From positions 8,964,501 to 9,028,500 of the forward strand of contig NZ_JADBEG010000001.1 in assembly GCF_014873755.1 (NCBI RefSeq): DNA of 64,000 nt. Direction: 5' to 3'. The translations under genes were made by a program, and so were the position numbers. Every line of letters begins with the position of its first letter. Positions within the stretch are counted from its first letter, which is position 1. The notes below the pieces were generated by a model. That model saw nothing but the letters and a program-made list of their open reading frames with translations. It did not search any database and was not told where the DNA came from. This document shows positions 44,076-56,033 of this stretch, piece after piece. The stretch comes from Amycolatopsis lexingtonensis. GTDB lineage: Bacteria; Actinomycetota; Actinomycetes; Mycobacteriales; Pseudonocardiaceae.

Positions 44076-45233
44076 GTGCCGCCCACATCCGGTCTCCTCC
44101 CCATCCGGGAATACATCCTCGTCGCGCTGACCGCGACGGCCGTGACCTACCTGCTGACCGGCCTCGTCCGCCGGCTCGCCATCCGCGTCGGCGCGATCGC
44201 CAACCCGCGGGCGCGCGACGTCCACGTCGCCCCGATCCCGCGGATGGGCGGCGTCGGCATCTACCTCGGCGTCGCCGGCGCGATGGGCCTCGCCCACCAG
44301 CTGCCCGCGCTGTCGCACGGGTTCGACGCCTCGTTCGACTCGGTCGGCGTGCTGCTCGCGGCGGGCGTGATCTCGCTGATCGGCGCGCTCGACGACCGGT
44401 TCGAACTGGACGCCTGGACGAAGCTGGCCGGCCAGGTGATGTGCGCCGGGATCCTGGTCATCTTCGGCGTGCAGTGGGTGTCGTTCTGGGTGCCGTGGGG
44501 CGGCAGCGGCGACTCGTTCGGCTCGGTGCTGGTGCTCGACAAGAACCAGGGCGCGCTGCTGACGGTCGTGATGGTCGTGGTGATGGTCAACGCGATGAAC
44601 TTCGTCGACGGTCTCGACGGCCTGGCTGGCGGCCTCGGCTTCATCGCGGCGGCGGCGACGTGCGCGTTCTCGCTGGGCCTGCTGGACAGCTCCGGCGGCG
44701 ACGTCGGCACCTACCCGCCCGCGCTGATCGCGGCCACGCTCGCCGGGGCCTGTCTGGGCTTCCTGCCGTACAACTTCCAGCCCGCCAAGATATTCATGGG
44801 CGACTCCGGGTCGATGATGATCGGCCTGATGCTCGCGGGCGCGACGACGTCGGCGTCCGGCCGCGTGCCGTACCCGCAGTTCAGCGGCAAGGACGCGATC
44901 GCGCTGCTGTCGCCGCTGGTGGTCGTGGCGGCGGTGCTGTTCGTGCCGCTGCTGGACCTGATCATGGCGGTCGTGCGCCGCACGCGCCGCGGCGAAAGCC
45001 CGTTCGCGGCCGACAAGATGCACCTGCACCACCGCCTGCTGGAGATCGGCCACTCCCAGCGCCGCGCGGTCCTGCTGATCTACTTGTGGGCGGGGATCCT
45101 GGCGTTCGGCGCGGTGTCGGTGACGCTGTTCGACGACGCCGCGGCGCTGTGGATCATCGGGGCCGGGCTGGTGTTCGCGGTGGTCGTTTCGATCGTGCCG
45201 AGGCTGCGCTCGCGCAACCAGCCGGGTACCTGA
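44076..45233 (+). CDS. wecA: Undecaprenyl-phosphate GlcNAc-1-phosphate transferase
   Basis: 385 aa, eleven membrane helices. Motifs of the MraY/WecA family: VAPIPRMGGVGIYLG, LIGALDDRFELDAWTKL, NFVDGLDGLAGG, KIFMGDSGSMMIG and HLHHRLLEIGHSQR. Starts a lipid-linked glycan, in mycobacteria the arabinogalactan linker. Position before atpI is conserved. Confidence 0.92.
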   Translation: MPPTSGLLPIREYILVALTATAVTYLLTGLVRRLAIRVGAIANPRARDVHVAPIPRMGGVGIYLGVAGAMGLAHQLPALSHGFDASFDSVGVLLAAGVISLIGALDDRFELDAWTKLAGQVMCAGILVIFGVQWVSFWVPWGGSGDSFGSVLVLDKNQGALLTVVMVVVMVNAMNFVDGLDGLAGGLGFIAAAATCAFSLGLLDSSGGDVGTYPPALIAATLAGACLGFLPYNFQPAKIFMGDSGSMMIGLMLAGATTSASGRVPYPQFSGKDAIALLSPLVVVAAVLFVPLLDLIMAVVRRTRRGESPFAADKMHLHHRLLEIGHSQRRAVLLIYLWAGILAFGAVSVTLFDDAAALWIIGAGLVFAVVVSIVPRLRSRNQPGT

Positions 45234-45281
45234 CCGGCGGGGTTCTCTACACTCGGTGCCGAACCGAGCAGGGAGTCAGCT

Positions 45282-45725
45282 GTGAGCGAGTCCGAAACGC
45301 AGGACCAGGAGAACCCGCACGCCAAGGTGGTGCTGCAGGCGGCCCGCGCGATGACGAAGGCCTCGTTGCTGATCACCCCGCCCGCGGTGCTGGTGTGCAT
45401 CGTGTTGTTCAGCGTGCTCTTCGGGCTGCACGGCTTCCTCGGCTCGCTCGTCGGCGGCGTGCTCGCCATGATCGCGTCGCTGTCCACGCTGGGCCTGATG
45501 CGCTTCAGCGCGGGGCAGGACCCGATGTTCGTCATGGTCATCGCGCTCGGCGGGTACGTCGTGAAGATCGTCCTGCTGTTCGGCGCGCTGACGCTGCTCA
45601 AGGGCGTCACCGCGCTGCACCCGCTTTCGCTCGGCATCACCATGATCGTCGCCATCCTGCTGGCCGCCGCGGCCGAGTTCGCGGCCTTCCGCAAGACCAA
45701 GATCCCGACGATCATCCCCTCCTGA
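45282..45725 (+). CDS. atpI: ATP synthase subunit I-like membrane protein
   Basis: 147 aa, GTG behind GGGAG, with a TACACT box 35 bp upstream. Four membrane helices (LLITPPAVLVCIVLFSVLF and three more) in the AtpI arrangement. It is thought to help assemble the c-ring. Assignment rests mostly on position before atpB. Confidence 0.8.
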   Translation: MSESETQDQENPHAKVVLQAARAMTKASLLITPPAVLVCIVLFSVLFGLHGFLGSLVGGVLAMIASLSTLGLMRFSAGQDPMFVMVIALGGYVVKIVLLFGALTLLKGVTALHPLSLGITMIVAILLAAAAEFAAFRKTKIPTIIPS

Positions 45726-46246
45726 CGCCGTCCGTTTTGCCGGACAGTTCCGTTACGCTCGGTGAACCCCGACGCGGCCGCCAGAGTGTGACCGGCGCCA
45801 CATGACATGGCGGCCGAGCCTCGGCCCGGGACCCGTCAACTGGGCCGTTCCGGAGCAGGTCCCGTACCGGTCCGGACCTCGGTCCCGGGTGGACCCGGGA
45901 CCTAAGTCCTGGGCTGATCGGTGGGTATGGAGTACGCGTGTACGGCACTGATTGACCTGCTGGTATGGTCCGCGTCAAGGGTGGCGGCTCGGCCGCGCAC
46001 TCCCTAAGACGAACCGCGATCAGCAGTGTGGCGACCGTGTAGTTCCGCCTCGTCCACCTCTGGTCCGAAGTAGACCGCAGGGCAGTGTTCACGCGAGAAA
46101 CCCCGTGTGCAGAACGTGAAGTCGTGTTCTGCGGACGGTGGGGTAGCCGCCTCCGACGTCCCGATACGTATCGGGTACGTTAAGTCCAGATCGTGACGAT
46201 TCCCCCGGCGGAGTGAACGCCGGCCGGGAGAACCGGAAGGAGCCCA
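45726..46246 (+). other. 521-bp atp operon leader region
   Basis: No gene. A 10-bp perfect stem GGTCCCGGGT/ACCCGGGACC (45881-45902) may end the atpI transcript. An extended -10 TGGTATGGT lies at ~45961-45969. A 16-bp palindrome CCCGATACGTATCGGG (46160-46175) lies 72 bp before atpB and may be an operator. Function of each is inferred. Confidence 0.45.
46160..46175. promoter_or_regulatory. 16-bp perfect palindrome upstream of atpB
   Basis: CCCGATACGTATCGGG, a perfect palindrome with an AT-rich core, followed by TACGTT. It could bind a dimeric regulator or fold in the leader RNA. Confidence 0.4.
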
Positions 46247-47032
46247 GTGGGCGCGCTGGTTTTGGCCGAGGGTGCGGTATTCGCGCCGCCCGGCGCCGAA
46301 AGCTTCGAGTTGCCGGCGTTGTTCGGCGGGGTCACCAAGCCGATGCTGCTCGTCGTGGCTTCGGTGGTCATCATCGCGACGTACTTCCTGCTGGCGACCC
46401 GCAAACTCCAGGTCGTACCGAGCAAGGGGCAGTTCGTGGCGGAGTCGATCTACGACTTCAGCCGCAACAACATCGCGCGCGAGCAGATCGGCTCGAAGGA
46501 CTTCAAGCCGTTCGTACCCCTCGTTTTCGCACTGTTCACCTTCGTGCTGGTGAACAACCTCTACGGGATCATCCCCGTCCTGCAGTTCCCGACCATGGCG
46601 CGCTTCGGTTTCCCGGTCGCCCTGTCGGTCCTCGTCGTCTACCCGGTCTACCACTTCGTCGGGTTCAAGCGGCACGGTTTCGCGGGCTACTTCAAGAAGG
46701 AACTGGCCCCGCCGGGCGTGCCGAAGGCGGTGCTGCCGCTCTTCTCGCTGATCGAGTTCGCGGAGAAGTTCTTCCTCAACCCGCTGACGCTCGCCATCCG
46801 TGTTTTCGCCGCCATGTTCGCGGGTCACCTGATCCTGGCGGTGTTCACCCTCGGCGGCACCTTCCTGCTGACCGAGACGTCGAGCTGGGCGCTGAAGCCG
46901 GTCTCGCTGGTGGCGTGGATCTTCGCCATCGGGATGACCTTCCTCGAGGCCTTCATCCAGGTGCTGCAGGCCTACATCTTCGCCCTGCTGTCGGCTGGGT
47001 ACATCGGCGCCGCGCTGGCGTCGGAGCACTGA
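46247..47032 (+). CDS. atpB: ATP synthase Fo subunit a
   Basis: 261 aa, GTG behind AAGGAG. Helices with AIRVFAAMFAGHLIL, carrying the essential Arg of the proton channel, and AFIQVLQAYIFALLSAGYI at the end. First gene of atpBEFHAGDC. Confidence 0.96.
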   Translation: MGALVLAEGAVFAPPGAESFELPALFGGVTKPMLLVVASVVIIATYFLLATRKLQVVPSKGQFVAESIYDFSRNNIAREQIGSKDFKPFVPLVFALFTFVLVNNLYGIIPVLQFPTMARFGFPVALSVLVVYPVYHFVGFKRHGFAGYFKKELAPPGVPKAVLPLFSLIEFAEKFFLNPLTLAIRVFAAMFAGHLILAVFTLGGTFLLTETSSWALKPVSLVAWIFAIGMTFLEAFIQVLQAYIFALLSAGYIGAALASEH

Positions 47033-47081
47033 GAACACAAGCCCCCGATCCACGCGAGCGCGTGGACCGAAGTGAAGGGAA

Positions 47082-47345
47082 ATGCACGTGAGCAACATCG
47101 TTCTGGCCCAGGCCGCCGAGCAGGCCGCCAACATCAACCCCGGTCTCGCCGCCATCGGTTACGGCCTGGGCGCGATCGGCCCGGGCATCGGTGTGGGTCT
47201 GATCTTCGCCGCCGTCATCAACGGCACCGCGCGTCAGCCGGAGGCGCAGGGCAAGCTGCAGGGCATCGGCTTCTCGACCTTCGTTCTGACCGAGGTGCTC
47301 GCCCTGATCGGCATCGTCATCTACTTCATCGCCTCCGCCGCCTGA
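47082..47345 (+). CDS. atpE: ATP synthase Fo subunit c
   Basis: 87 aa, two helices. Proton-carrying Glu71 in [16 protein letters not shown]; the loop [10 protein letters not shown] contacts the rotor stalk. GTG 47088 is an alternative start. It is the site bound by bedaquiline in mycobacteria. Confidence 0.96.
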   Translation: MHVSNIVLAQAAEQAANINPGLAAIGYGLGAIGPGIGVGLIFAAVINGTARQPEAQGKLQGIGFSTFVLTEVLALIGIVIYFIASAA

Positions 47346-47375
47346 GTCCTCGGCTCATCGCTTTAAGGAGACGCC

Positions 47376-47936
47376 GTGCTGAACAGTGCCTTGGTCCTCG
47401 CCGCAGAGGGCGAAACGCACAACCCGATCATCCCCGACATCTCGGAGCTGATCCTCGGCATCGTCGCCTTCCTCATCCTGCTGTTCATCCTCAAGAAGTA
47501 CGTCGTCCCTCGCTTCGAGGCCGCGTACGAAGAGCGTGCGCAGAAGATCGAGGGTGGCATCGAGAAGGCCGAGAAGGCCCAGGCCGAGGCCGAGGAAGCG
47601 CTGGCCAAGTACAAGGCGCAGCTGGCCGAGGCCCGCACCGAGGCCGCGAAGATCCGTGACGACGCCCGGCTCGAAGCCGAGCAGATCAAGGCGGAGCTGC
47701 GAGCCGAGGCCGAGGCCGAGTCCCAGCGCATCGTCGCCCAGGGGCAGGCCCAGCTGCAGGCCCAGAAGGCGCAGATCATCGCCGAGCTGCGGGCCGACAT
47801 GGGCCGCAACGCCGTCGAGCTGGCGAGCCGCATCGTCGGCGAGTCGCTCGAGGACGAGGCGCGCCGCCGCGGCACCGTCGACCGGTTCCTGGCGGAGCTG
47901 GAGACCGCCGGTGCCTCCAACGGAGCGGGGAAGTAG
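47376..47936 (+). CDS. atpF: ATP synthase Fo subunit b
   Basis: 186 aa, GTG behind AAGGAG. One N-terminal membrane helix (ELILGIVAFLILLFILKKYVV), then a long charged coiled coil rich in Glu, Ala and Lys: the peripheral stalk. Confidence 0.96.
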   Translation: MLNSALVLAAEGETHNPIIPDISELILGIVAFLILLFILKKYVVPRFEAAYEERAQKIEGGIEKAEKAQAEAEEALAKYKAQLAEARTEAAKIRDDARLEAEQIKAELRAEAEAESQRIVAQGQAQLQAQKAQIIAELRADMGRNAVELASRIVGESLEDEARRRGTVDRFLAELETAGASNGAGK

Positions 47937-47942
47937 ACCAGA

Positions 47943-48767
47943 ATGACGCTGCATGCTGCGAGCCGTGAAGCGCTCGGCCTCGCCGAGGAACGCCTCGGCG
48001 AGGTTCTGGCCGACGCGGGAGCCGACGCGGCCACGGTCGGCGACGAGCTGCTCTCGGTCGTCGACCTGCTGGACCGGGAAATCGGCCTGCGCCGGGCGGT
48101 GAGCGACGCCTCGGCGACATCGGAGGCGCGCACCGCGCTGGTGCGCCGGCTGTTCGACGGCAAGCTGTCCGAACCGGCCCTGAAGGTGCTCGACGCCGTG
48201 GCGGGCAGCCGCTGGTCCAGCCCCCGCGAGCTGACCGACGGGCTCGAGTCGCTCGGTCGTTCGGCCCTGCTGACCGCGGCCGAGAAGACCGGGAACGTCG
48301 ACACCGTCGAGTCCCAGCTCTTCCAGGTCGCGCGGGTCGTGGCCAACCACCCCGAGCTCGAGAAGGCGCTGTCGGACCTGACCGGTTCCGCCGACGCGAA
48401 GCGCACCCTGGTGCGCGGGCTGTTCGCCGACAAGGTGGACGTGATCACCGAGACCCTCGTCGAGCAGGTCGTCCGCCGGGCCAAGGGCCGCGGCGTCGGC
48501 GTCGGGCTCGACAAGCTGGTCAAGCTGGCCGCGGAGCGGCGTCAGCGCTCGGTGGCCTACGTGACCAGCGCGAACCCCCTGTCCGACGAGCAGACCGCCC
48601 AGCTGGGCGCGAAGCTCGACGCCATCTACGGGCGGCCGATCGCGCTGCACGTCGAGGTCGACCCCCGGCTCGGCGGCGGGCTCGTCGTCCGGGTCGGCGA
48701 CGAGGTCATCGACGGGAGCGCCGCGGGCCAGCTGGCGGCGCTGCGCAGGCGGCTGGCCCGGGCATAG
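47943..48767 (+). CDS. atpH: ATP synthase subunit delta, long form
   Basis: 274 aa, about 95 longer than enteric delta, as usual in actinobacteria. The C-terminal delta signature GGGLVVRVGDEVIDGS is present. Mycobacteria fuse b and delta; here atpF and atpH are separate. Confidence 0.95.
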   Translation: MTLHAASREALGLAEERLGEVLADAGADAATVGDELLSVVDLLDREIGLRRAVSDASATSEARTALVRRLFDGKLSEPALKVLDAVAGSRWSSPRELTDGLESLGRSALLTAAEKTGNVDTVESQLFQVARVVANHPELEKALSDLTGSADAKRTLVRGLFADKVDVITETLVEQVVRRAKGRGVGVGLDKLVKLAAERRQRSVAYVTSANPLSDEQTAQLGAKLDAIYGRPIALHVEVDPRLGGGLVVRVGDEVIDGSAAGQLAALRRRLARA

Positions 48768-48824
48768 CCCCAGGTCACACAAGACTTTGCATACTGGCAA
48801 GAACGAAGCGAGAGCGGGAAAGAC

Positions 48825-50462
48825 ATGGCCGAGCTGACGATCTCCTCGGATGAGATCCGTAGCGCGATCGAGAACTACGTCTCGAGTTACGCCCCGGACG
48901 TGAGCCGGGAAGAAGTTGGCGTCGTGATCGACGCGGGTGACGGTATCGCCCACGTCGAGGGCCTCCCCTCGGCCATGGCCAACGAGCTGCTCGAGTTCCC
49001 CGGCGGCGTCCTGGGCGTCGCCCTGAACCTGGACGCGCGCTCCATCGGTGCCGCGATCCTCGGTGACTTCGAGAGCATCGAAGAGGGCCAGCAGGTCAAG
49101 CGCACCGGCCAGGTCCTGTCGGTGCCGGTCGGCGACGGCTACCTCGGCCGCGTCGTCAACCCGCTGGGCCAGGCGATCGACGGCCTCGGCGAGATCGAGA
49201 CCACCGAGCGCCGCGCGCTGGAGCTGAAGGCCGCCTCGGTGGTCGAGCGCCAGCCGGTGTCGGAGCCGCTGCAGACCGGCATCACCGCCATCGACGCGAT
49301 GACGCCGATCGGGCGCGGCCAGCGCCAGCTGATCATCGGTGACCGCAAGACGGGCAAGACCGCCGTCGCGGTGGACACGATCATCAACCAGAAGGCCAAC
49401 TGGGAGACCGGCGACCCGAAGAAGCAGGTCCGCTGCATCTACGTCGCCGTCGGCCAGAAGGGCTCGACGATCGCCGCGGTCAAGAAGTCCCTCGAGGACT
49501 CGGGCGCGATGGAGTACACCACCATCGTCGCCGCCCCGGCGTCCGACTCCGCCGGCTTCAAGTGGATCGCGCCGTACACCGGCTCGGCCATCGGCCAGCA
49601 CTGGATGTACGAGGGCAAGCACGTCCTCATCGTGTTCGACGACCTGACCAAGCAGGCCGACGCCTACCGCGCGATCTCGCTGCTGCTGCGCCGCCCGCCG
49701 GGCCGCGAGGCGTTCCCCGGCGACGTCTTCTACTTGCACTCCCGCCTGCTGGAGCGGTGCGCGAAGCTGTCGGACGAGCTGGGCGCCGGCTCGCTGACCG
49801 GTCTCCCGATCATCGAGACCAAGGCGAACGACGTGTCGGCCTACATCCCGACGAACGTCATCTCGATCACCGACGGCCAGTGCTTCTTCCAGTCGGACCT
49901 GTTCAACGCCGGCCAGCGCCCGGCCATCGACGTGGGCATCTCGGTGTCCCGCGTGGGTGGTGCCGCGCAGGTCAAGGCGATGAAGTCGGTTTCGGGCTCG
50001 CTCCGGATCGACCTGTCGCAGTACCGCGAGCTGGAGGCCTTCGCGGCCTTCGCCTCGGACCTCGACGACGCGTCGAAGGCGCAGCTCGAGCGTGGTGCCC
50101 GCCTGTACGAGGTGCTCAAGCAGCCGCAGTACTCGCCGATCCCGGTCGAGGAGCAGGTCTGCACGGTGTGGCTCGGCACGAACGGCCACTACGACTCGGT
50201 CCCGACCGAGGACGTCCGCCGCTTCAACCACGAGTTCCTCGACTCGGCCCGCCGCAAGCACGACGACATCCTGGGCGCGATCCGCGACTCCGGGAAGTTC
50301 GAGGACGAGACGGCCGACAAGCTGGTCGCCGCGGTGAACGAGTTCAAGAAGGAGTTCACGACCTCCGAGGGCAAGCCGCTCGAGGAGAACGCGGACGCCA
50401 TGGAAGCCGACAAGGTCGGGCAGGAGACCGTCAAGGTCAACAAGCCCGCCCCGAAGAAGTGA
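48825..50462 (+). CDS. atpA: ATP synthase F1 subunit alpha
   Basis: 545 aa. Walker A GDRKTGKT at 172-179 and the family signature around residues 360-375 ([16 protein letters not shown]). Non-catalytic nucleotide-binding subunit. The charged C-terminal tail beyond ~510 is an actinobacterial extension. Confidence 0.97.
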   Translation: MAELTISSDEIRSAIENYVSSYAPDVSREEVGVVIDAGDGIAHVEGLPSAMANELLEFPGGVLGVALNLDARSIGAAILGDFESIEEGQQVKRTGQVLSVPVGDGYLGRVVNPLGQAIDGLGEIETTERRALELKAASVVERQPVSEPLQTGITAIDAMTPIGRGQRQLIIGDRKTGKTAVAVDTIINQKANWETGDPKKQVRCIYVAVGQKGSTIAAVKKSLEDSGAMEYTTIVAAPASDSAGFKWIAPYTGSAIGQHWMYEGKHVLIVFDDLTKQADAYRAISLLLRRPPGREAFPGDVFYLHSRLLERCAKLSDELGAGSLTGLPIIETKANDVSAYIPTNVISITDGQCFFQSDLFNAGQRPAIDVGISVSRVGGAAQVKAMKSVSGSLRIDLSQYRELEAFAAFASDLDDASKAQLERGARLYEVLKQPQYSPIPVEEQVCTVWLGTNGHYDSVPTEDVRRFNHEFLDSARRKHDDILGAIRDSGKFEDETADKLVAAVNEFKKEFTTSEGKPLEENADAMEADKVGQETVKVNKPAPKK

Positions 50463-50473
50463 GCTGGTAGCTC

Positions 50474-52839
<2,366 letters not shown>

Positions 52840-52850
52840 CGTCCTGAGCG

Positions 52851-52890
52851 CGGCGGGGGCAGTGTCCTATGTGGACTCGGGCCCCCGCCG
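52851..52890 (+). terminator. Hairpin between atpD and atpC
   Basis: CGGCGGGGGC (52851-52860) pairs with GCCCCCGCCG (52881-52890), 20-nt loop, then TTCTCAT. Placed inside the operon it may attenuate atpC or protect the upstream mRNA end. A TACACT box follows at 52915. Confidence 0.5.
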
Positions 52891-52953
52891 TTCTCATAGC
52901 TTGAGTCAGACCTATTACACTCGGTGGTAACACCCCGAGCGAAGGAGTGCTAC

Positions 52954-53319
52954 GTGGCTGAGATGTCCGTGGAGCTGGTGGCCGTCGAGCGCCGTCTCTG
53001 GTCGGGTACCGCCACTTTCGTGGTGGCCCAGACCACCGAGGGTGAAATCGGCATCATGGCCGGCCACGAACCCGTGCTCGGGCAGCTCGTCGAGGGTGGC
53101 GTGGTCAAGGTGACGACCACCGACGGCGAGACGGTCTGCGCGGCCGTGCACGGCGGGTTCCTGTCGGTCACCGCCACCGGGGTCAGCATCCTCGCCGAGA
53201 GCGCCGAACTGTCCGACGAGATCGACGTCGACGCGGCGAAGGCGGCCTTGAACGCCGACGACGAGACCGAGCGGACGAGGGCCACGGCCCAGCTCCGCGC
53301 GGCAGGTCAGTCGGCCTGA
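52954..53319 (+). CDS. atpC: ATP synthase F1 subunit epsilon
   Basis: 121 aa from GTG 52954 behind GAAGGAG; the frame start at 52924 is rejected. The beta-sandwich begins [17 protein letters not shown], and the family motif [13 protein letters not shown] is present. Only a short C-terminal helix follows. Confidence 0.95.
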   Translation: MAEMSVELVAVERRLWSGTATFVVAQTTEGEIGIMAGHEPVLGQLVEGGVVKVTTTDGETVCAAVHGGFLSVTATGVSILAESAELSDEIDVDAAKAALNADDETERTRATAQLRAAGQSA

Positions 53320-53344
53320 GCGCGAGACGGGCAGGAGCCGGGCC

Positions 53345-53779
53345 GTGAAGATCACCGTGGTCGTAGTCGGGCTCCTGATCGTGCTCGCCGTGCTGGCCGC
53401 CTGGTACGGCCAGCGGTGGATCCGGATGCGCCGCGGTGGGGGCGTGAGCGTCGCGCTGCGGTGGCGTCCGGACGCCGCGCGGTCCAGCTGGCACCTGGGG
53501 CTGGGCCGTTACGAGGGCGACGAGTTCGTCTGGTACCGCGTGTGGAGCCTGCGGACCGGCCCGGACCGCGTCTTCCAGCGTGAGAGCATGCAGATCGCCG
53601 ACCGGCGGGACCCGTCCGGGAGCGAGGCCTACGCCGTTCCCGAAGGCTCGACCGTCCTGCGCTGCGAGTCGGAGACCCAGGAGGCGATCGAGATCGCCAT
53701 GGGCCCGGGCGCGCTGACCGGCTTCCTCTCCTGGCTCGAATCCGCCCCGCCGGGGCGACGCCTCCCGCGCGCGTCCTGA
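53345..53779 (+). CDS. DUF2550 membrane-anchored protein
   Basis: 144 aa, GTG start. One N-terminal membrane helix (VVVVGLLIVLAVLAAWYG) and a DUF2550 domain with VALRWRPDAARSSWHLGLGRY. The same family follows atpC in M. tuberculosis. Function unknown. Confidence 0.88.
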   Translation: MKITVVVVGLLIVLAVLAAWYGQRWIRMRRGGGVSVALRWRPDAARSSWHLGLGRYEGDEFVWYRVWSLRTGPDRVFQRESMQIADRRDPSGSEAYAVPEGSTVLRCESETQEAIEIAMGPGALTGFLSWLESAPPGRRLPRAS

Positions 53780-53833
53780 CGCTGTCTCAAACTGGGACAG
53801 CCACAGCCGCTGTTCTGGCTTACGGTTGAGCGC

Positions 53834-54154
53834 ATGATCCTCATCGTGGTCAAGTTCCCGGTCAAGCCCGAGCACGCGGAAAACTGGCCGGACATCGTCG
53901 CGGACTACACCAGGAACACCCGGGCCGAAGCGGGCAACCGGTTCTTCGAATGGTCCCGCAGCCTCGAGGACACGAACACCTACGTGCTGGTCGAGGGCTT
54001 CGACGGCCAGGACGCGGCCGTCGCGCACGTCGGGTCGGACCACTTCAAGTGGGCCGTCGAAAACCTGGGTGCCTACATCAGCGACAACCCCCGGATCATC
54101 AACGTCCAGGACGCCTCCGACTGGGGCCCGATGGCCGAGATCCAGCCCCACTAA
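53834..54154 (+). CDS. Antibiotic biosynthesis monooxygenase-like protein
   Basis: 106 aa, ferredoxin-like ABM/quinol monooxygenase fold (VVKFPVKPEHAENWPDIV ... RFFEWSRSLEDTNTYVLVEGF). TACGGT 8 bp before the ATG suggests a leaderless start. Its stop codon forms part of the next promoter. Confidence 0.83.
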   Translation: MILIVVKFPVKPEHAENWPDIVADYTRNTRAEAGNRFFEWSRSLEDTNTYVLVEGFDGQDAAVAHVGSDHFKWAVENLGAYISDNPRIINVQDASDWGPMAEIQPH

Positions 54155-54164
54155 ACTGGGGTTC
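54152..54164 (+). promoter_or_regulatory. -10 box of a leaderless promoter overlapping a stop codon
   Basis: TAAACT (54152-54157) includes the TAA stop of the preceding gene and ends 7 bp before the GTG of the EPSP synthase gene, which has no ribosome site. Confidence 0.5.
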
Positions 54165-55403
54165 GTGACCCTCGTCGAGATCCCCGGTTCCAAGTCCGTC
54201 ACCGCCCGCGGCCTGTTCCTGGCCGCCGCCGCGCACGGCACCACGACCCTCGGCCGTCCGCTGCACTCGGACGACACCGAGGGCTTCGCCGAGGGCCTCG
54301 TCAAGCTCGGGTACCGCGTCGACCGGCAGCCGGGCGCGTGGACGATCGAGGGCCGTCCTTCGGGCCCCGGGGTCGCCGAGGCGGACGTCTTCTGCCGCGA
54401 CGGCGCCACCACCGCCCGGTTCCTCCCCGCCCTGGCCGCGGCCGGCACCGGGACGTTCCGCTTCGACGCCTCCGACCAGATGCGCCGGCGCCCGCTCGGG
54501 CCGCTGACCGACGCGCTGCAGGAGCTGGGCGTCGACCTGTCCTTCGAGGGCGAGCCCGGGCACCACCCGCTGACGGTCCGCGCGGACGGCGTCAAGGGCG
54601 GCGAGCTGACCCTCGACGCGGGGCTGTCCTCGCAGTTCCTGACCGCGTTGCTGCTGCTCGGGCCGCTGACCGCAGAGGGGCTGCGGATCACGGTGACCGA
54701 CCTGGTGTCGGTGCCCTACGTCGAGATCACGCTCGAGATGATGCGCCGCTTCGGCGTCGACGTCCGGCGCGAGGGGAAGACGTTCGTCGTCCCGCCGGCG
54801 CCGTACCAGGCCTGCGAGTACCCGGTCGAGCCGGACGCGTCGACGGCGAGCTACTTCCTCGCCGCGGCGGCGGTCACCGGCCGCACGGTGACCATCCCGG
54901 GCCTCGGTTCGGCGGCGCTGCAGGGCGACGTGCGCTTCGTCGACGTCCTGGAGCAGATGGGTGCCCACGTCGAGCTGGCCGAGGACTCGGTGACGGTCGC
55001 GGGGCCCTCGGACGGCCTGCGCGGCGTCACGGTGAATATGCGCGACATCTCGGACACCGTCCCGACGCTGGCGGCGATCGCCCCGTTCGCTTCGGGGCCG
55101 GTGCGCATCGAGGACGTCTACAACACCCGCATCAAGGAGTGCGACCGCCTCGACGCGTGCGAGGAGAACCTGCGCGCGCTGGGCATCGAGGTCGAGACGG
55201 GCCGCGACTGGATCGAGATCCAGCCGGGTACGCCCACCGGTGCGCTGATCAAGTGCCGCCGGGACCACCGGATCGCGATGGCGTTCAGCATCACCGGCCT
55301 GCGCGCGGACGGCATTACGCTCGACGACCCCGAGTGCGTGAAAAAGACGTTCCCCGGCTTCCACCAGGCGCTGGCGGCGCTGCGGGGTAACTGGGGGATC
55401 TAG
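54165..55403 (+). CDS. aroA: 3-phosphoshikimate 1-carboxyvinyltransferase (EPSP synthase)
   Basis: 412 aa from GTG 54165. Begins VEIPGSKSVTARGLFLAAAA, with RDGATTARFLPALAA (shikimate site), LDAGLSSQFLTALL, the STASYFLAAAAV block, and the late RDHRIAMAFSITGL. Transfers enolpyruvate from PEP to shikimate-3-phosphate. This gene is absent from the M. tuberculosis counterpart, so it may be a second copy. Its stop overlaps that of the adenosyltransferase gene (shared CTAG). Confidence 0.9.
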   Translation: MTLVEIPGSKSVTARGLFLAAAAHGTTTLGRPLHSDDTEGFAEGLVKLGYRVDRQPGAWTIEGRPSGPGVAEADVFCRDGATTARFLPALAAAGTGTFRFDASDQMRRRPLGPLTDALQELGVDLSFEGEPGHHPLTVRADGVKGGELTLDAGLSSQFLTALLLLGPLTAEGLRITVTDLVSVPYVEITLEMMRRFGVDVRREGKTFVVPPAPYQACEYPVEPDASTASYFLAAAAVTGRTVTIPGLGSAALQGDVRFVDVLEQMGAHVELAEDSVTVAGPSDGLRGVTVNMRDISDTVPTLAAIAPFASGPVRIEDVYNTRIKECDRLDACEENLRALGIEVETGRDWIEIQPGTPTGALIKCRRDHRIAMAFSITGLRADGITLDDPECVKKTFPGFHQALAALRGNWGI

Positions 55404-55972
55404 GGCTGCCCGCCCGGCTGCCACAGCACGTCACCCTCGGGGTTCGCCAGCCGGGCGAGGATGAACAGCAGGTCCGACAGCCGGTTCAGGTACTTCACCG
55501 CGATCGGGTTCGTCGTCTCCGGCTCGGCCTCGTACAGCGCCCACGCGCTCCGCTCGGCGCGGCGGGACACCGTCCGCGCCTGGTGCAGGAAGGCCGCGCC
55601 CGGCGTGCCGCCCGGCAGGATGAACGACGTCAGCTTCGGCAGGCGCTCGTTGAACTCGTCGCACCAGCCCTCGAGCCGCTCGACGTACTTCTCCGTGATC
55701 CGCAGCGGCGGGTACGGCGGGTCGTCGGAGATCGGCAGGCACAGGTCGGCGCCGACGTCGAAGAGATCGTTCTGCACCACACGCAGGACGTCCGCGACTT
55801 CATCGGTCAGCTGCCCGACGGCGATCGCGAGGCCCAGCACGGAGTTCGTCTCGTCGGTGTCCGCGTACGCGCCCAGCCGGGCGGACGTCTTGGGCACGCG
55901 GGACCCGTCGCCGAGCGCGGTCGTGCCGTTGTCGCCGACCTTCGTGTAGACGCGGTTGATGCGAACGACCAT
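55400..55972 (-). CDS. Cob(I)alamin adenosyltransferase, PduO type
   Basis: 190 aa from ATG 55972, leaderless by a TATGGT box 6 bp upstream. VYTKVGDNGTTALGDGSRV (ATP site), ADTDETNSVLG, and SRRAERSAW near the C-terminus. Makes adenosylcobalamin. Opposite strand to its neighbours, as in M. tuberculosis. Confidence 0.94.
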   Translation of the reverse strand: MVVRINRVYTKVGDNGTTALGDGSRVPKTSARLGAYADTDETNSVLGLAIAVGQLTDEVADVLRVVQNDLFDVGADLCLPISDDPPYPPLRITEKYVERLEGWCDEFNERLPKLTSFILPGGTPGAAFLHQARTVSRRAERSAWALYEAEPETTNPIAVKYLNRLSDLLFILARLANPEGDVLWQPGGQP

Positions 55973-56033
55973 GAACCCACCATAGCGGCCCCCGCCCGGG
56001 CCGAATCCGGGCGAGAGGGCATGATTGGCGGCC

